Below, in pieces: positions 44,490-52,947 of a stretch of DNA of 64,000 nt. The stretch spans positions 1 through 64,000 of the forward strand of contig DATIBD010000107.1 in NCBI GenBank assembly GCA_035457705.1. Reading direction: 5' to 3'. The DNA comes from DASPGQ01 sp035457705 (GTDB taxonomy: Bacteria; Acidobacteriota; Vicinamibacteria; Marinacidobacterales; SMYC01). The position numbers and the translations under genes were made by a program. How positions within the stretch are numbered: position 1 is the stretch's first letter; each line of letters opens with the position of its first letter. Below the pieces are notes generated by a model, which worked only from the letters and a program-made list of their open reading frames with translations, was not told the DNA's origin and searched no databases.

Positions 44490-45622
44490 CGACGCTGGCG
44501 TTGTGGGCGAAAACCAACACCTACGCTTCCGCGGACCTGCTCGGCATGCCGGTCTGGAGGAGAACCCTTGAGGCCGCCAGCAGCCTCGGCGTTGGGCGGG
44601 TCGTCTGGATATCACCGCAGGCTCCCCCGGGAATCGAGCGTTGCAGCCCTGTCGGTCTCGGCCGGCTGAGAGGTCCCGTTCTCGTGATGCCGGCCGAGCT
44701 ACCGCTCTTGACCGGAGCCTCGCTGCGACGCCTCGCGAAACGCGGGCGCAACGGGGGCGCCCGAACTCTCGCCGGAAGCGGAGTCGTTTACGCGCCCTCC
44801 GCGGGAGCTCTCGGAGCCTTGGGTCAAGGCCTGAACGGGTTGTCGCACCGTCTCGACGCCACCCCCGTTTTCCCCGATCATGACGACGAGATTCTGCGGA
44901 TTTCCGACGCCGGCACTTTCGCGAAGGCCGTTTCCATCCTCCGCCGGCGGAAGGTGACCGCCCTGATGGCTAAGGGCGTCGTGATCGGAGACCCGACCGG
45001 CGTTCTCGTGGATCCCGAAGTCGTGGTGAGCCGAGGCGCTGTGATCCACCCTTTCGTCGTTCTGGAAGGCAACACGCGCATCGGTTCGAGGTGCGTGGTT
45101 TCGAGCTTCTCTCACATCGTGGATTCGTCGATCGGCGCCGGAACGGTCGTGCTCGATCATAGTTTCATACGCTCGAGCCGCATTGGACGGGAGGCCTCGA
45201 TTGGCCCGTTCGCCCACTTGAGACCCGATTCCGACGTTTCAGACCTGGCGAAGGTCGGAAATTTCGTGGAGCTCAAGAGCACCCGACTGGGTAAAGGCGC
45301 CAAGGCACCCCACCTCAGCTACCTCGGCGACGCCACTATCGGCCGGGGCTCCAACATCGGCGCCGGGACGATCACTTGCAACTACGACGGGGTGCAGAAA
45401 CATCGAACCATCGTGGAAGACGGCGCCTTCATAGGCAGCGACGTTCAACTCGTGGCGCCGGTGCGGGTCGGAAAAGGCGCGTATGTTGCGGCGGGCTCGT
45501 GCATCGTCGAGGACGTCCCCGCCGGTGCACTGGCTCTGGCCAGGAGCCGCCAGCTCGTGAAGCGCGGCTGGGCAAAGAATAAGAAGAAGAAAAAGAGCGG
45601 TCACAGCAAAACGAAAGGCTAA
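44486..45622 (+). CDS. GlmU-like protein: intact glucosamine-1-phosphate acetyltransferase domain, degenerate uridylyltransferase domain
   Basis: A 378-residue protein; GlmU is usually about 455. The C-terminal left-handed beta helix (about 165-365) has the acetyltransferase residues: LRPDSDVSDLAKVGNFVELKST, the catalytic His276 in KAPHLSYLGDA, NIGAGTITCNYDGVQKHRT and FIGSDVQLVAPV. The N-terminal domain is short and has lost the nucleotide loop LAAGxGTRM; only GMPVWRRTLEAASSLGVGRVV and VLVMPAELPLLT remain, with the metal-binding Asp of GDxPLL missing. It should acetylate GlcN-1-P but not make UDP-GlcNAc. It lies 4 bp before glmS. The Lys-rich tail is (KNKKKKKSGHSK). Confidence 0.88.
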   Translation: MTTLALWAKTNTYASADLLGMPVWRRTLEAASSLGVGRVVWISPQAPPGIERCSPVGLGRLRGPVLVMPAELPLLTGASLRRLAKRGRNGGARTLAGSGVVYAPSAGALGALGQGLNGLSHRLDATPVFPDHDDEILRISDAGTFAKAVSILRRRKVTALMAKGVVIGDPTGVLVDPEVVVSRGAVIHPFVVLEGNTRIGSRCVVSSFSHIVDSSIGAGTVVLDHSFIRSSRIGREASIGPFAHLRPDSDVSDLAKVGNFVELKSTRLGKGAKAPHLSYLGDATIGRGSNIGAGTITCNYDGVQKHRTIVEDGAFIGSDVQLVAPVRVGKGAYVAAGSCIVEDVPAGALALARSRQLVKRGWAKNKKKKKSGHSKTKG

Positions 45623-45626
45623 CATC

Positions 45627-47468
45627 ATGTGCGGCATCATTGGATACGTGGGCGAGCGCTCGACCACAGAGACACTTCTCGCGGGTCTTCGGTCCCTCGA
45701 GTACCGCGGTTACGATTCCGCGGGGATCGCCGTCGCGAATGGAAGCGAGCTCAAGGTGCTTCGCTCTGTAGGGAAACTGCACAATCTGACAAGCCAGGTG
45801 AGACCGGGCACCATGAACGGCTCGTACGGGATCGGCCACACGCGCTGGGCCACGCACGGGCGACCAAACGAGGAGAACGCCCACCCGCATCGAGACTGTA
45901 CGGGCACGATCGTCGTCGTCCACAACGGAATCGTCGAAAACTACCTCGACCTGAAGCCGCGGCTTGCCCGGGAAGGCCATCGCTTCGTCACGGAAACCGA
46001 CACCGAGGTCATTGCCCACACGATCGAAAAGCATTTTCAGGGCGACCTCTTGCTCGCCGTCAGGCAATCTCTTCATGAGCTGGAGGGTGCGTTCACCTTC
46101 GTTGTTCTGTCGACCGCGGTTCCGGGCCTTCTGGTGGGGGCGCGCAATGGCCCTCCGCTCGTCGTCGGCTTGGGCGATGGCGAGTCGTTTCTGGCATCCG
46201 ACGTTCCCGCGTTTTTGAGCTACACGCGTTCGGTAATCTTCCTCGATGACGGAGACGTGGCCACCGTCCGACGCGACGGCGTGAGCGTCGTCGACCGCGA
46301 CGGCCAGACGCTCGAACGGCCGGCACAGCGGATCGATTGGGACCCGGTGCAGGTGGAGAAGCGCGGATTCAAGCACTTCATGCTGAAAGAGATATTCGAG
46401 CAGCCTCGAGCCGTGCGCGACACGCTCCTCGGCCGCTATTCACTCGACGCCGGGCGCTTGCACTTGAGCACTAACGGTCTCGACGCCGACTTCCTTCGCA
46501 AGGCGAGGCGAATCGTGGTCGTCGCCTGCGGGACGAGCTGGCTCGCGGCGCAGGTCGGAAAGTTCTACCTCGAAGAGCTCACCGGCATTCCCGTGGACAT
46601 CGACGTGGCGTCCGAGTTCCGTTACCGGCCTCCCCTGCTGGGAAGCCGGGACCTCGTCGTGGGGGTCACCCAATCGGGCGAAACGGCTGACACTCTGGCA
46701 GCCCTCAAGCGGGCCAAGGAGTCTGGGGCCCACACACTCGCCATTTCGAACGTAGTGGGCTCCATGGTCTCCCGATTGTGCCACGAGACGCTTTATACCC
46801 ACGCTGGCCCTGAGATCGGGGTTGCGGCCACGAAGACATTTACTTCGCAGGTCCTCGTCCTCTATCTGCTGGCGTTGGAGCTCGCTCAGAAACTCTCCCG
46901 CCTTTCGCCCGAGAATGCCCGGGGAAGGCTCGACGATTTGGCTCGGGCACCGCATCTGATGGAGCTGGCGCTCGAGCTCGCACCCGAGATCGAGGCCCTG
47001 GCCCGCGATTTCTACCTTGCCGAGAACTTCCTCTTTCTGGGACGGGGACTCCTGTTTCCGATTGCCCTCGAAGGGGCGTTGAAGCTGAAGGAGCTCTCTT
47101 ACATCCACGCCGAAGGCTACCCCGCGGGCGAGATGAAGCACGGTCCCATCGCGCTCATCGACGAACGCATGCCCGTAGTAGTGCTCGCGCCGGCGAACTC
47201 GCTGTTCGAGAAAATCGTGAACAACATTCAGGAGGCCAAGGCGCGCGGTGCTCGCATCCTCGCGGTGACGACCGAGGGCGAGGACCGGCTCGACCAAATA
47301 CTGGACGCGGATCGTGACCGGTTGGTGAAGCTGCCGCGACATCCTGAATCCGTGTCGCCGCTCATCTGTGTCATCCCACTCCAGCTGCTGGCATACTACA
47401 TCGCACTCATCCGCGGCTGCGACGTGGATCAGCCGAGGAATCTGGCGAAATCGGTCACCGTCGAGTGA
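45627..47468 (+). CDS. glmS: Glutamine--fructose-6-phosphate aminotransferase GlmS
   Basis: A 613-residue protein with the N-terminal class II glutamine amidotransferase (Cys2 nucleophile in MCGIIGYVG; GHTRWATHG; HNGIVENY; TETDTEVI) and two C-terminal SIS domains (VACGTSWLAAQVG, VTQSGETADTLAAL, LGRGLLFPIALEGALKLKEL, HAEGYPAGEMKHGPIALI). It ends with the conserved DQPRNLAKSVTVE. It converts fructose-6-P and glutamine to glucosamine-6-P, the committed step to UDP-GlcNAc. Only 4 bp separate it from the GlmU-like gene. No ribozyme-like leader is present. Confidence 0.97.
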   Translation: MCGIIGYVGERSTTETLLAGLRSLEYRGYDSAGIAVANGSELKVLRSVGKLHNLTSQVRPGTMNGSYGIGHTRWATHGRPNEENAHPHRDCTGTIVVVHNGIVENYLDLKPRLAREGHRFVTETDTEVIAHTIEKHFQGDLLLAVRQSLHELEGAFTFVVLSTAVPGLLVGARNGPPLVVGLGDGESFLASDVPAFLSYTRSVIFLDDGDVATVRRDGVSVVDRDGQTLERPAQRIDWDPVQVEKRGFKHFMLKEIFEQPRAVRDTLLGRYSLDAGRLHLSTNGLDADFLRKARRIVVVACGTSWLAAQVGKFYLEELTGIPVDIDVASEFRYRPPLLGSRDLVVGVTQSGETADTLAALKRAKESGAHTLAISNVVGSMVSRLCHETLYTHAGPEIGVAATKTFTSQVLVLYLLALELAQKLSRLSPENARGRLDDLARAPHLMELALELAPEIEALARDFYLAENFLFLGRGLLFPIALEGALKLKELSYIHAEGYPAGEMKHGPIALIDERMPVVVLAPANSLFEKIVNNIQEAKARGARILAVTTEGEDRLDQILDADRDRLVKLPRHPESVSPLICVIPLQLLAYYIALIRGCDVDQPRNLAKSVTVE

Positions 47469-47481
47469 TACTCTAGGCGGG

Positions 47482-49590
47482 TTGCCGAGCGCACTCGAAG
47501 GACTGAACGACCAGCAACGGGCCGCCGTTACCGCCCCCGAGGGTCCGACTCTGGTGCTGGCCGGCGCCGGATCGGGGAAAACCCGAGTCATCGTCCACCG
47601 GATCGCCCACCTCATTCTCGACTGCGGGGTGATGTCCGACACCGTCCTCGCGGTGACTTTCACCAATAAGGCTGCCGACGAGGTGAGGCGAAGGGTTCGG
47701 GAGATGTTGGGCGAGGCCGCGGAACGTCTGTGGCTACATACGTTCCACGCGCTTTGCCTGAGGCTGTTGCGCCGGTTTGGCGAAGACGTCGGCCTGGCCC
47801 CCGGCTTCACCGTGTGTGGAGAGGACGACCGGCGGGCTTTACTGCGAGGTATTCTGAGGGAGTCGAACGTGTCCGACCGGGAATACCCGGTCGGGCGGGT
47901 CGCGGCGGCCATCTCTGCCTTCAAACATCGCGTGCTCGCGGCGGGCTCGCAGCGAGACGAGACAATCGACGCGGTCATCGCGAGGGTCGCGGGTCGTTAT
48001 GAGACGCGGATGGAGGAACGAGGCAGTGTGGACTTCGACGACCTGCTCCTGAGGGGAGTGGAGCTTCTCGAGTGCTCCACCCGTGCACAGGAATTCTGCT
48101 CGCGTCACTTTCGCCACGTCCTCGTCGACGAGTACCAGGACACCAATCGGACCCAGTACCGCCTTCTGCGATTGCTCGCTCCCCATCAGAACGTTTTCGT
48201 CGTAGGAGACGAGGACCAGTCGATCTACAAGTTTCGCGGCGCCGACCTACGAAACATCCTGGATTTCGAGCGGGACTTTCCCGAGGCACGGGTCGTATCG
48301 CTCGAGACGAACTACCGATCCGCGGGAGCCATCTTGAGGGCGGCGGATGCAGTCATCCGTCACAATCGAGAGCGGAAGGGCAAGCGCCTGATCGCTTGGC
48401 TCGACGAGGGCGAGAAGCCCGTTCTCCACGCCGCTGAAGAGGAGCGCGACGAAGCCCAATTCGTCGCTCAGATGCTCGAGGACACTCGTTTGGCGAATCC
48501 GGGGGCGCGCTCGGCGATCCTTCTCCGCACCCACGCTCAGAGCCGTCCGTTCGAGGAGGAGCTCGTCGCCCGAGGCATTCCCCATCAAATCGTGGGCGGG
48601 CTTCGCTTCTACGAGCGGCGCGAGATCAAAGACGTCATCGCCTACGCACGACTCTTGTCGAACCTCGACGATGACGCGAGCTTCTCCCGCGTCGTCAACG
48701 TCCCTCCCCGCGGTATCGGCGCCCATACGATCTCCCTGGTCGGCGCGCGCGCGGAATCGACGCGGTCGTCGTTGTTCGTCGCCGCCTCGGCGCTGGTGGA
48801 TGACGACATTCTTTCCGGGCGGGCACGCTCGGGACTGCGCTCGTTTCTCGAGCTCGTGACGCGTCTGAGGCACGGGCTCGAGTCCAAGCGACCGAGCCGC
48901 ACGCTGCGCACTATCGTGACCGAGACGGGCCTTTTGGCCTCGGTCGAGGGAGAGGGACAAAAAGCGGCTGTCGAGAGAAAGGACAACCTCGAGCAGCTCT
49001 TCGCTGCTGCCGCGGAGTACGAGGCCTCGGAGTCCCTGGCGTCCCTCGAAGGGTTTCTCGACCGCGTGAGCCTTCTTACCGACGCCGATACGGCATCCGG
49101 GCCGGCGCGGTGTCTCGTAATGACGCTGCACGCATCGAAAGGGCTGGAGTTCGACACCGTTTTTCTCGTGGGCCTCGAAGAAGGACTCTTTCCCCACGTT
49201 CACGCGATGAGTGACACGAGAAAGATCGAGGAGGAGCGCCGGCTGTTCTACGTAGGTATGACCCGTGCCAAGAGAAAGCTAGTTCTCTCCTATGCACGCC
49301 GGCGACGCTTTTCGCATGCCGAGACCGACCGCGTGCCGAGTCGTTTCGTTACCGAGGTGGAGGCGGCGTTGCTGAGCCCCACTTCGAGCGAGGCGCGCCC
49401 TCCGAGAACGAAAGCCACTCGGATAACCAGACTGCGCGCGGGGGCTCTCGTCCGTCATGCGGTATTCGGCGAAGGGCGTGTCGTGGATTCCTCTGGCTCC
49501 GGTCGGGATTGTCGCGTGACCGTCGTCTTCCACAAGGCGGGAAGAAAGCGGCTTGTCGCCGAATACGCCAAGCTGGACGTCGTCGGCTAG
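47482..49590 (+). CDS. UvrD/PcrA-type DNA helicase (SF1)
   Basis: The start is taken as TTG 47482, 13 bp after glmS, just before the helicase Q-motif (GLNDQQRAAV); longer frames would run into glmS. 702 residues. SF1A motifs: I AGAGSGKTRV, Ia TFTNKAADEV, II DEYQDTNRTQY, III GDEDQSIYKFRGAD, IV LETNYRSAG, V TMHASKGLEFDTVFLVGL and VI EERRLFYVGMTRAKRKL. The C-terminal region VRHAVFGEGRVVDSSGSG is the PcrA/UvrD tudor-like tail. A 3'-5' helicase for nucleotide excision and mismatch repair and for clearing stalled polymerase or RecA. Its place at the end of an amino-sugar operon is odd. Confidence 0.93.
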   Translation: MPSALEGLNDQQRAAVTAPEGPTLVLAGAGSGKTRVIVHRIAHLILDCGVMSDTVLAVTFTNKAADEVRRRVREMLGEAAERLWLHTFHALCLRLLRRFGEDVGLAPGFTVCGEDDRRALLRGILRESNVSDREYPVGRVAAAISAFKHRVLAAGSQRDETIDAVIARVAGRYETRMEERGSVDFDDLLLRGVELLECSTRAQEFCSRHFRHVLVDEYQDTNRTQYRLLRLLAPHQNVFVVGDEDQSIYKFRGADLRNILDFERDFPEARVVSLETNYRSAGAILRAADAVIRHNRERKGKRLIAWLDEGEKPVLHAAEEERDEAQFVAQMLEDTRLANPGARSAILLRTHAQSRPFEEELVARGIPHQIVGGLRFYERREIKDVIAYARLLSNLDDDASFSRVVNVPPRGIGAHTISLVGARAESTRSSLFVAASALVDDDILSGRARSGLRSFLELVTRLRHGLESKRPSRTLRTIVTETGLLASVEGEGQKAAVERKDNLEQLFAAAAEYEASESLASLEGFLDRVSLLTDADTASGPARCLVMTLHASKGLEFDTVFLVGLEEGLFPHVHAMSDTRKIEEERRLFYVGMTRAKRKLVLSYARRRRFSHAETDRVPSRFVTEVEAALLSPTSSEARPPRTKATRITRLRAGALVRHAVFGEGRVVDSSGSGRDCRVTVVFHKAGRKRLVAEYAKLDVVG

Positions 49591-49601
49591 GGCCCTTAGT
49601 T

Positions 49602-50282
49602 TCATGACTCGGGAACGATTTCGGTGATGATCCAGCGAGCAGGGACGACGGCGTCGAACTGATTTCGTAGCTCATATCGAGTAAGGGTTACCCAGTAGGA
49701 TCGGTCTCGATCGCCCGTCGAAACGCGCACGCGCGCCCGCTTCTGGACCGTCTCGCCGACCAGGTACTCCGGGGAAGATTCCCGCTGCAGCGATTTGGTT
49801 ACCCGCCGGAACGCTCCCTCCAGCTCCTGCTCCGCCCGATGCAGCCTTGCCACGATCTCCTTCCGCTCCTCGCGGTAGTTGTCCCACGCCGTCTGGAGCT
49901 CACCGAGTCGGCCGGAAAACGCGTACTCGGGATTCTGCCGCAACTGCCGTTGAATACGCGCGAGATCGTCGTAGTTCTCCTGCCGGAACGCTCCGAATTC
50001 CTTGAATTGGGCGTCGCGAGCGTCCTCCGCCTCCTCGACTGCCCTGCGTAGCTCGGGAATCTCGTAAGGGCTCTTCTGGGCCGGGCCGATTCCGAGAACG
50101 CGCCACTCGTTGAGCTCCCCGGGAAACGCCACCATGGATAATGCTGCCACGGTCTCGTTGTCTCCTCTTTGCGAAGCGGCGAAGAATCGGTCGATCAACT
50201 CCTGCTCGGTGCTTCGACAGCTCACGACCAGCAGGGCCGGAAGGATTGCCGACCAGCTCGAGCGATTCCGTGCTCGCTTCAC
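49602..50282 (-). CDS. Predicted lipoprotein of unknown function
   Basis: A 226-residue protein with a lipobox (LLVVSC, Cys22) after a hydrophobic core. The mature region has a long charged helix (about 75-160: RRAVEEAEDARDAQFKEFGAFRQENYDDLARIQRQLRQ ... REERKEIVARLHRAEQELEGAFRRV is the general stretch), probably coiled coil, then a beta-rich C-terminus with RVRVSTGDRDRSYWVTLTRYELR. No family was recognised. Its ATG 50282 lies 164 bp beyond the end of gyrA on the same strand, and its end is 12 bp from the convergent uvrD. An outer-membrane-anchored structural role is possible. Confidence 0.72.
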   Translation of the reverse strand: MKRARNRSSWSAILPALLVVSCRSTEQELIDRFFAASQRGDNETVAALSMVAFPGELNEWRVLGIGPAQKSPYEIPELRRAVEEAEDARDAQFKEFGAFRQENYDDLARIQRQLRQNPEYAFSGRLGELQTAWDNYREERKEIVARLHRAEQELEGAFRRVTKSLQRESSPEYLVGETVQKRARVRVSTGDRDRSYWVTLTRYELRNQFDAVVPARWIITEIVPES

Positions 50283-50446
50283 GCTTTCATCGCCCCGGAG
50301 GCAGGGGAGGTTCGGCTGAAGCTATGAACGGATCCCATCGACCTTGATTCGTGCCGAACCCAACCCTCCGGACCAGAGTAGCGACGGGAACGGCACTGGT
50401 GAGGCCGAGTCTAATACGCGACGGGGCAAGCAGGCCAACCTGCCAA

Positions 50447-52900
50447 TCACGCGCCCTCGTCGGCCTCTTCCTTCTCGGCAAGCTTCGCGACCGCGACAAC
50501 GTAGTCCGGCTCCTCGAGCTGGATGAGACGGACTCCCTGCGTGGCGCGCCCCAGGATCGCGAAGTCCTGTACTCGAAGCCTCATGATCATACCGTGCGCG
50601 GTGATGACCATCACTTCGTCTTCATCCCGCACGAAGGGCACGGCCACGACCCGTCCATTCTTCGTCGTCGTCTTGACATTGATGATCCCCTTGCCTCCTC
50701 GGGTCTGAACGCGGTAGTCGTCGACCCGGCTTCGCTTCCCGAAACCGCGATCGGTCACGGTGAAGAGCGTTCCGTCCTCCTCGACCACCGCCATGCTGGC
50801 AATGATGTCGTCCCCCCTCAGCTCGATCCCCTTGACTCCACGGGCGGTTCGGCCCATGGGCCGAACATCGGTCTCGCTGAACCGGATGGCTTTGCCGTTT
50901 CGCGACGCGAGCACCGCCTCGCTCGCCCCGTCCGTGATCGTGGCGGCGATGAGCTCGTCCTCGTCGTCGATGGAGATGGCGATGATTCCCGTCGACTTCG
51001 GATTGCCGTAGGCCGAGAGAGGCGTCTTCTTGATGATTCCTTTCCTCGTCGCCATGAGGACGAAGCGGTCTTCGGGAAACTCCTTGACCGAGCAGACGTC
51101 CGCAAGTTTCTCTGTCCGACCCATGGTGACGAGGTTTACGATCGCCTTGCCTTTTCCGGCGGCGCTGACGCTGGGAATCTCGTGCACCTTGAGCCAATAG
51201 ACTCTCCCACGGTCGGTGAAGATTAAGATGTACGAATGGGTCGAGGCGACGAAGAGCCGGTCGACGAAGTCTTCCTCTCGGGTCGTCATCCCGATGCGGC
51301 CTTTGCCCCCTCGCTTCTGCTTGCGGTACACGCTCAGGGCGCTGCGCTTGATGTAACCGGAGTGGGATACGGTGATGACCATATCCTCCTCCGCGATCAT
51401 ATCTTCTACGCTGATTTCCTGGGTCTTAGCGACGATCTCGGTCCGCCGATCGTCTCCGAATCGCTCTTTGGTCTCTTCGAGCTCCTCCCTAACGATGGCG
51501 TCGATGCGAGCCTCGCTTGCGAGGATCGCTTTGAGCTCGGCGATCTTTTCCTTGATTTCTTCGTACTCGGTTGCGATCTTCTCGCGCTCGAGGCCCGTGA
51601 GTCGCTGAAGCTGCATATCCAGAATCGCCTGCGCTTGAACCTCGGTGAGGTCGAAGCTACCCATCAAGCCCTCGCGCGCTTCTGCGGGGGACGCCGAGCC
51701 CCGAATCAGGGCGATGACCTCGTCGAGGTGGTCGAGCGCAACCACGAATCCCTCGAGGATGTGGGCCCTTTCTTCCGCCTTCGAAAGCTCGAAGGCCGTC
51801 CGCCGGCGTACCACGTCCCGGCGGAAGTCGATGAAGAGCCGTAGAAGCTCGAGAAGCGAGAGGACTTTGGGGCGGCTGTCGGCGATCGCTAGCAGGATGA
51901 TTCCGAAGCCGGTCTGCAGGGCCGTATGTTTGTACAGGTTGTTCAGGACGACCTGGGCGACCTCCCCGCGCTTCAAGTCGATGACGATGCGCATTCCGTT
52001 GCGGTCCGACTCGTCGCGAATATCGGCGATTCCCTCGACCTTGCGCTCTCGCGCGAGCTCTCCGATCTTCTCCACCAGCTTGGCCTTGTTCACCTGGTAC
52101 GGTATCTCGGTAACGACGATGGCCTCGCGGTCCTTGCCCACCTCTTCGATGGTGGCGCGCGCCCGGAGCTGGATCGACCCGCGCCCCGTGCGGTAGGCCT
52201 GCTCGATTCCTCGGCGGCCGTGCACGAATGCCGCCGTGGGGAAGTCGGGCCCGTGTACGATGCCGAGTAGAGCATCCGTCAGCTCCGCGTCGGTATGGCT
52301 CGGGCTCGACAGGACATGCAGGATTCCGTCCACGACCTCGCGCAGGTTGTGGGGCGGTATGTTCGTGGCCATCCCAACAGCGATTCCCGCCGCCCCGTTG
52401 ACCAGCAGGTTGGGGAAGGCCGCCGGGAGCACCACCGGTTCGCTGGTATTGCCGTCGAAGTTCGGCACGTAGTCGACGGTGTCCTTGTCGAGGTCGCGCA
52501 TCATGCTCTCGGCTAGAGCTGTGAGCCGAGCCTCGGTATACCGGTAGGCCGCCGGCGGGTCGCCGTCCACCGAGCCAAAGTTGCCCTGCCCATCGATCAG
52601 GGGCATTCGGAGGTTGAAGTCCTGAGCCATGCGCACGAGCGTGTCGTAGACAGCGGCGTCTCCATGAGGATGGTATTTCTTCAACACCTCGCCGACGATG
52701 CCCGCACATTTCGAGTAGGCTCGGTTGGGCAAGAGCCCTTCGCGGAACATGGCGTAGAGAACCCGCCGGTGCGCAGGTTTGAGTCCGTCCCGGACGTCGG
52801 GCAGCGCCCGCCCGATGATGACGGACATGGCGTAGTCCATATAGGACCGCCGCATCTCGTCTTCGATGTTTACCGGAACACGCTCAGCCGCAATGGCCAT
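50447..52900 (-). CDS. gyrA: DNA gyrase subunit A
   Basis: An 817-residue protein. It opens with VNIEDEMRRSYMDYAMSVIIGRALPDVRDGLKPAHRR, has the active-site Tyr in PAAYRYTEARL near residue 122, the helical gate, a coiled coil (LEREKIATEYEEIKEKIAELK), and then a beta-pinwheel domain with the GyrA-box-like RKQKRGGKGRIGM around residue 540. The box supports true gyrase rather than topoisomerase IV. It introduces negative supercoils with GyrB using ATP. It sits 47 bp downstream of gyrB, forming a gyrB-gyrA unit near the origin. Confidence 0.96.
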   Translation of the reverse strand: MAIAAERVPVNIEDEMRRSYMDYAMSVIIGRALPDVRDGLKPAHRRVLYAMFREGLLPNRAYSKCAGIVGEVLKKYHPHGDAAVYDTLVRMAQDFNLRMPLIDGQGNFGSVDGDPPAAYRYTEARLTALAESMMRDLDKDTVDYVPNFDGNTSEPVVLPAAFPNLLVNGAAGIAVGMATNIPPHNLREVVDGILHVLSSPSHTDAELTDALLGIVHGPDFPTAAFVHGRRGIEQAYRTGRGSIQLRARATIEEVGKDREAIVVTEIPYQVNKAKLVEKIGELARERKVEGIADIRDESDRNGMRIVIDLKRGEVAQVVLNNLYKHTALQTGFGIILLAIADSRPKVLSLLELLRLFIDFRRDVVRRRTAFELSKAEERAHILEGFVVALDHLDEVIALIRGSASPAEAREGLMGSFDLTEVQAQAILDMQLQRLTGLEREKIATEYEEIKEKIAELKAILASEARIDAIVREELEETKERFGDDRRTEIVAKTQEISVEDMIAEEDMVITVSHSGYIKRSALSVYRKQKRGGKGRIGMTTREEDFVDRLFVASTHSYILIFTDRGRVYWLKVHEIPSVSAAGKGKAIVNLVTMGRTEKLADVCSVKEFPEDRFVLMATRKGIIKKTPLSAYGNPKSTGIIAISIDDEDELIAATITDGASEAVLASRNGKAIRFSETDVRPMGRTARGVKGIELRGDDIIASMAVVEEDGTLFTVTDRGFGKRSRVDDYRVQTRGGKGIINVKTTTKNGRVVAVPFVRDEDEVMVITAHGMIMRLRVQDFAILGRATQGVRLIQLEEPDYVVAVAKLAEKEEADEGA

Positions 52901-52947
52901 CGTGGTCTACTCCTGTATTCCCGCCATCGGTTCGCGGAACTCGGGCG

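Noticed and set aside
45583..45600. A-rich AAGAAGAAGAAAAAG tract as a slippage or frameshift site
   Set aside because: It encodes the Lys-rich tail of the GlmU-like protein, in frame, close to the stop; no alternative product of note.
45623..45626. glmS ribozyme before glmS
   Set aside because: Only 4 bp separate glmS from the preceding gene; no room for the ribozyme and no matching core upstream.
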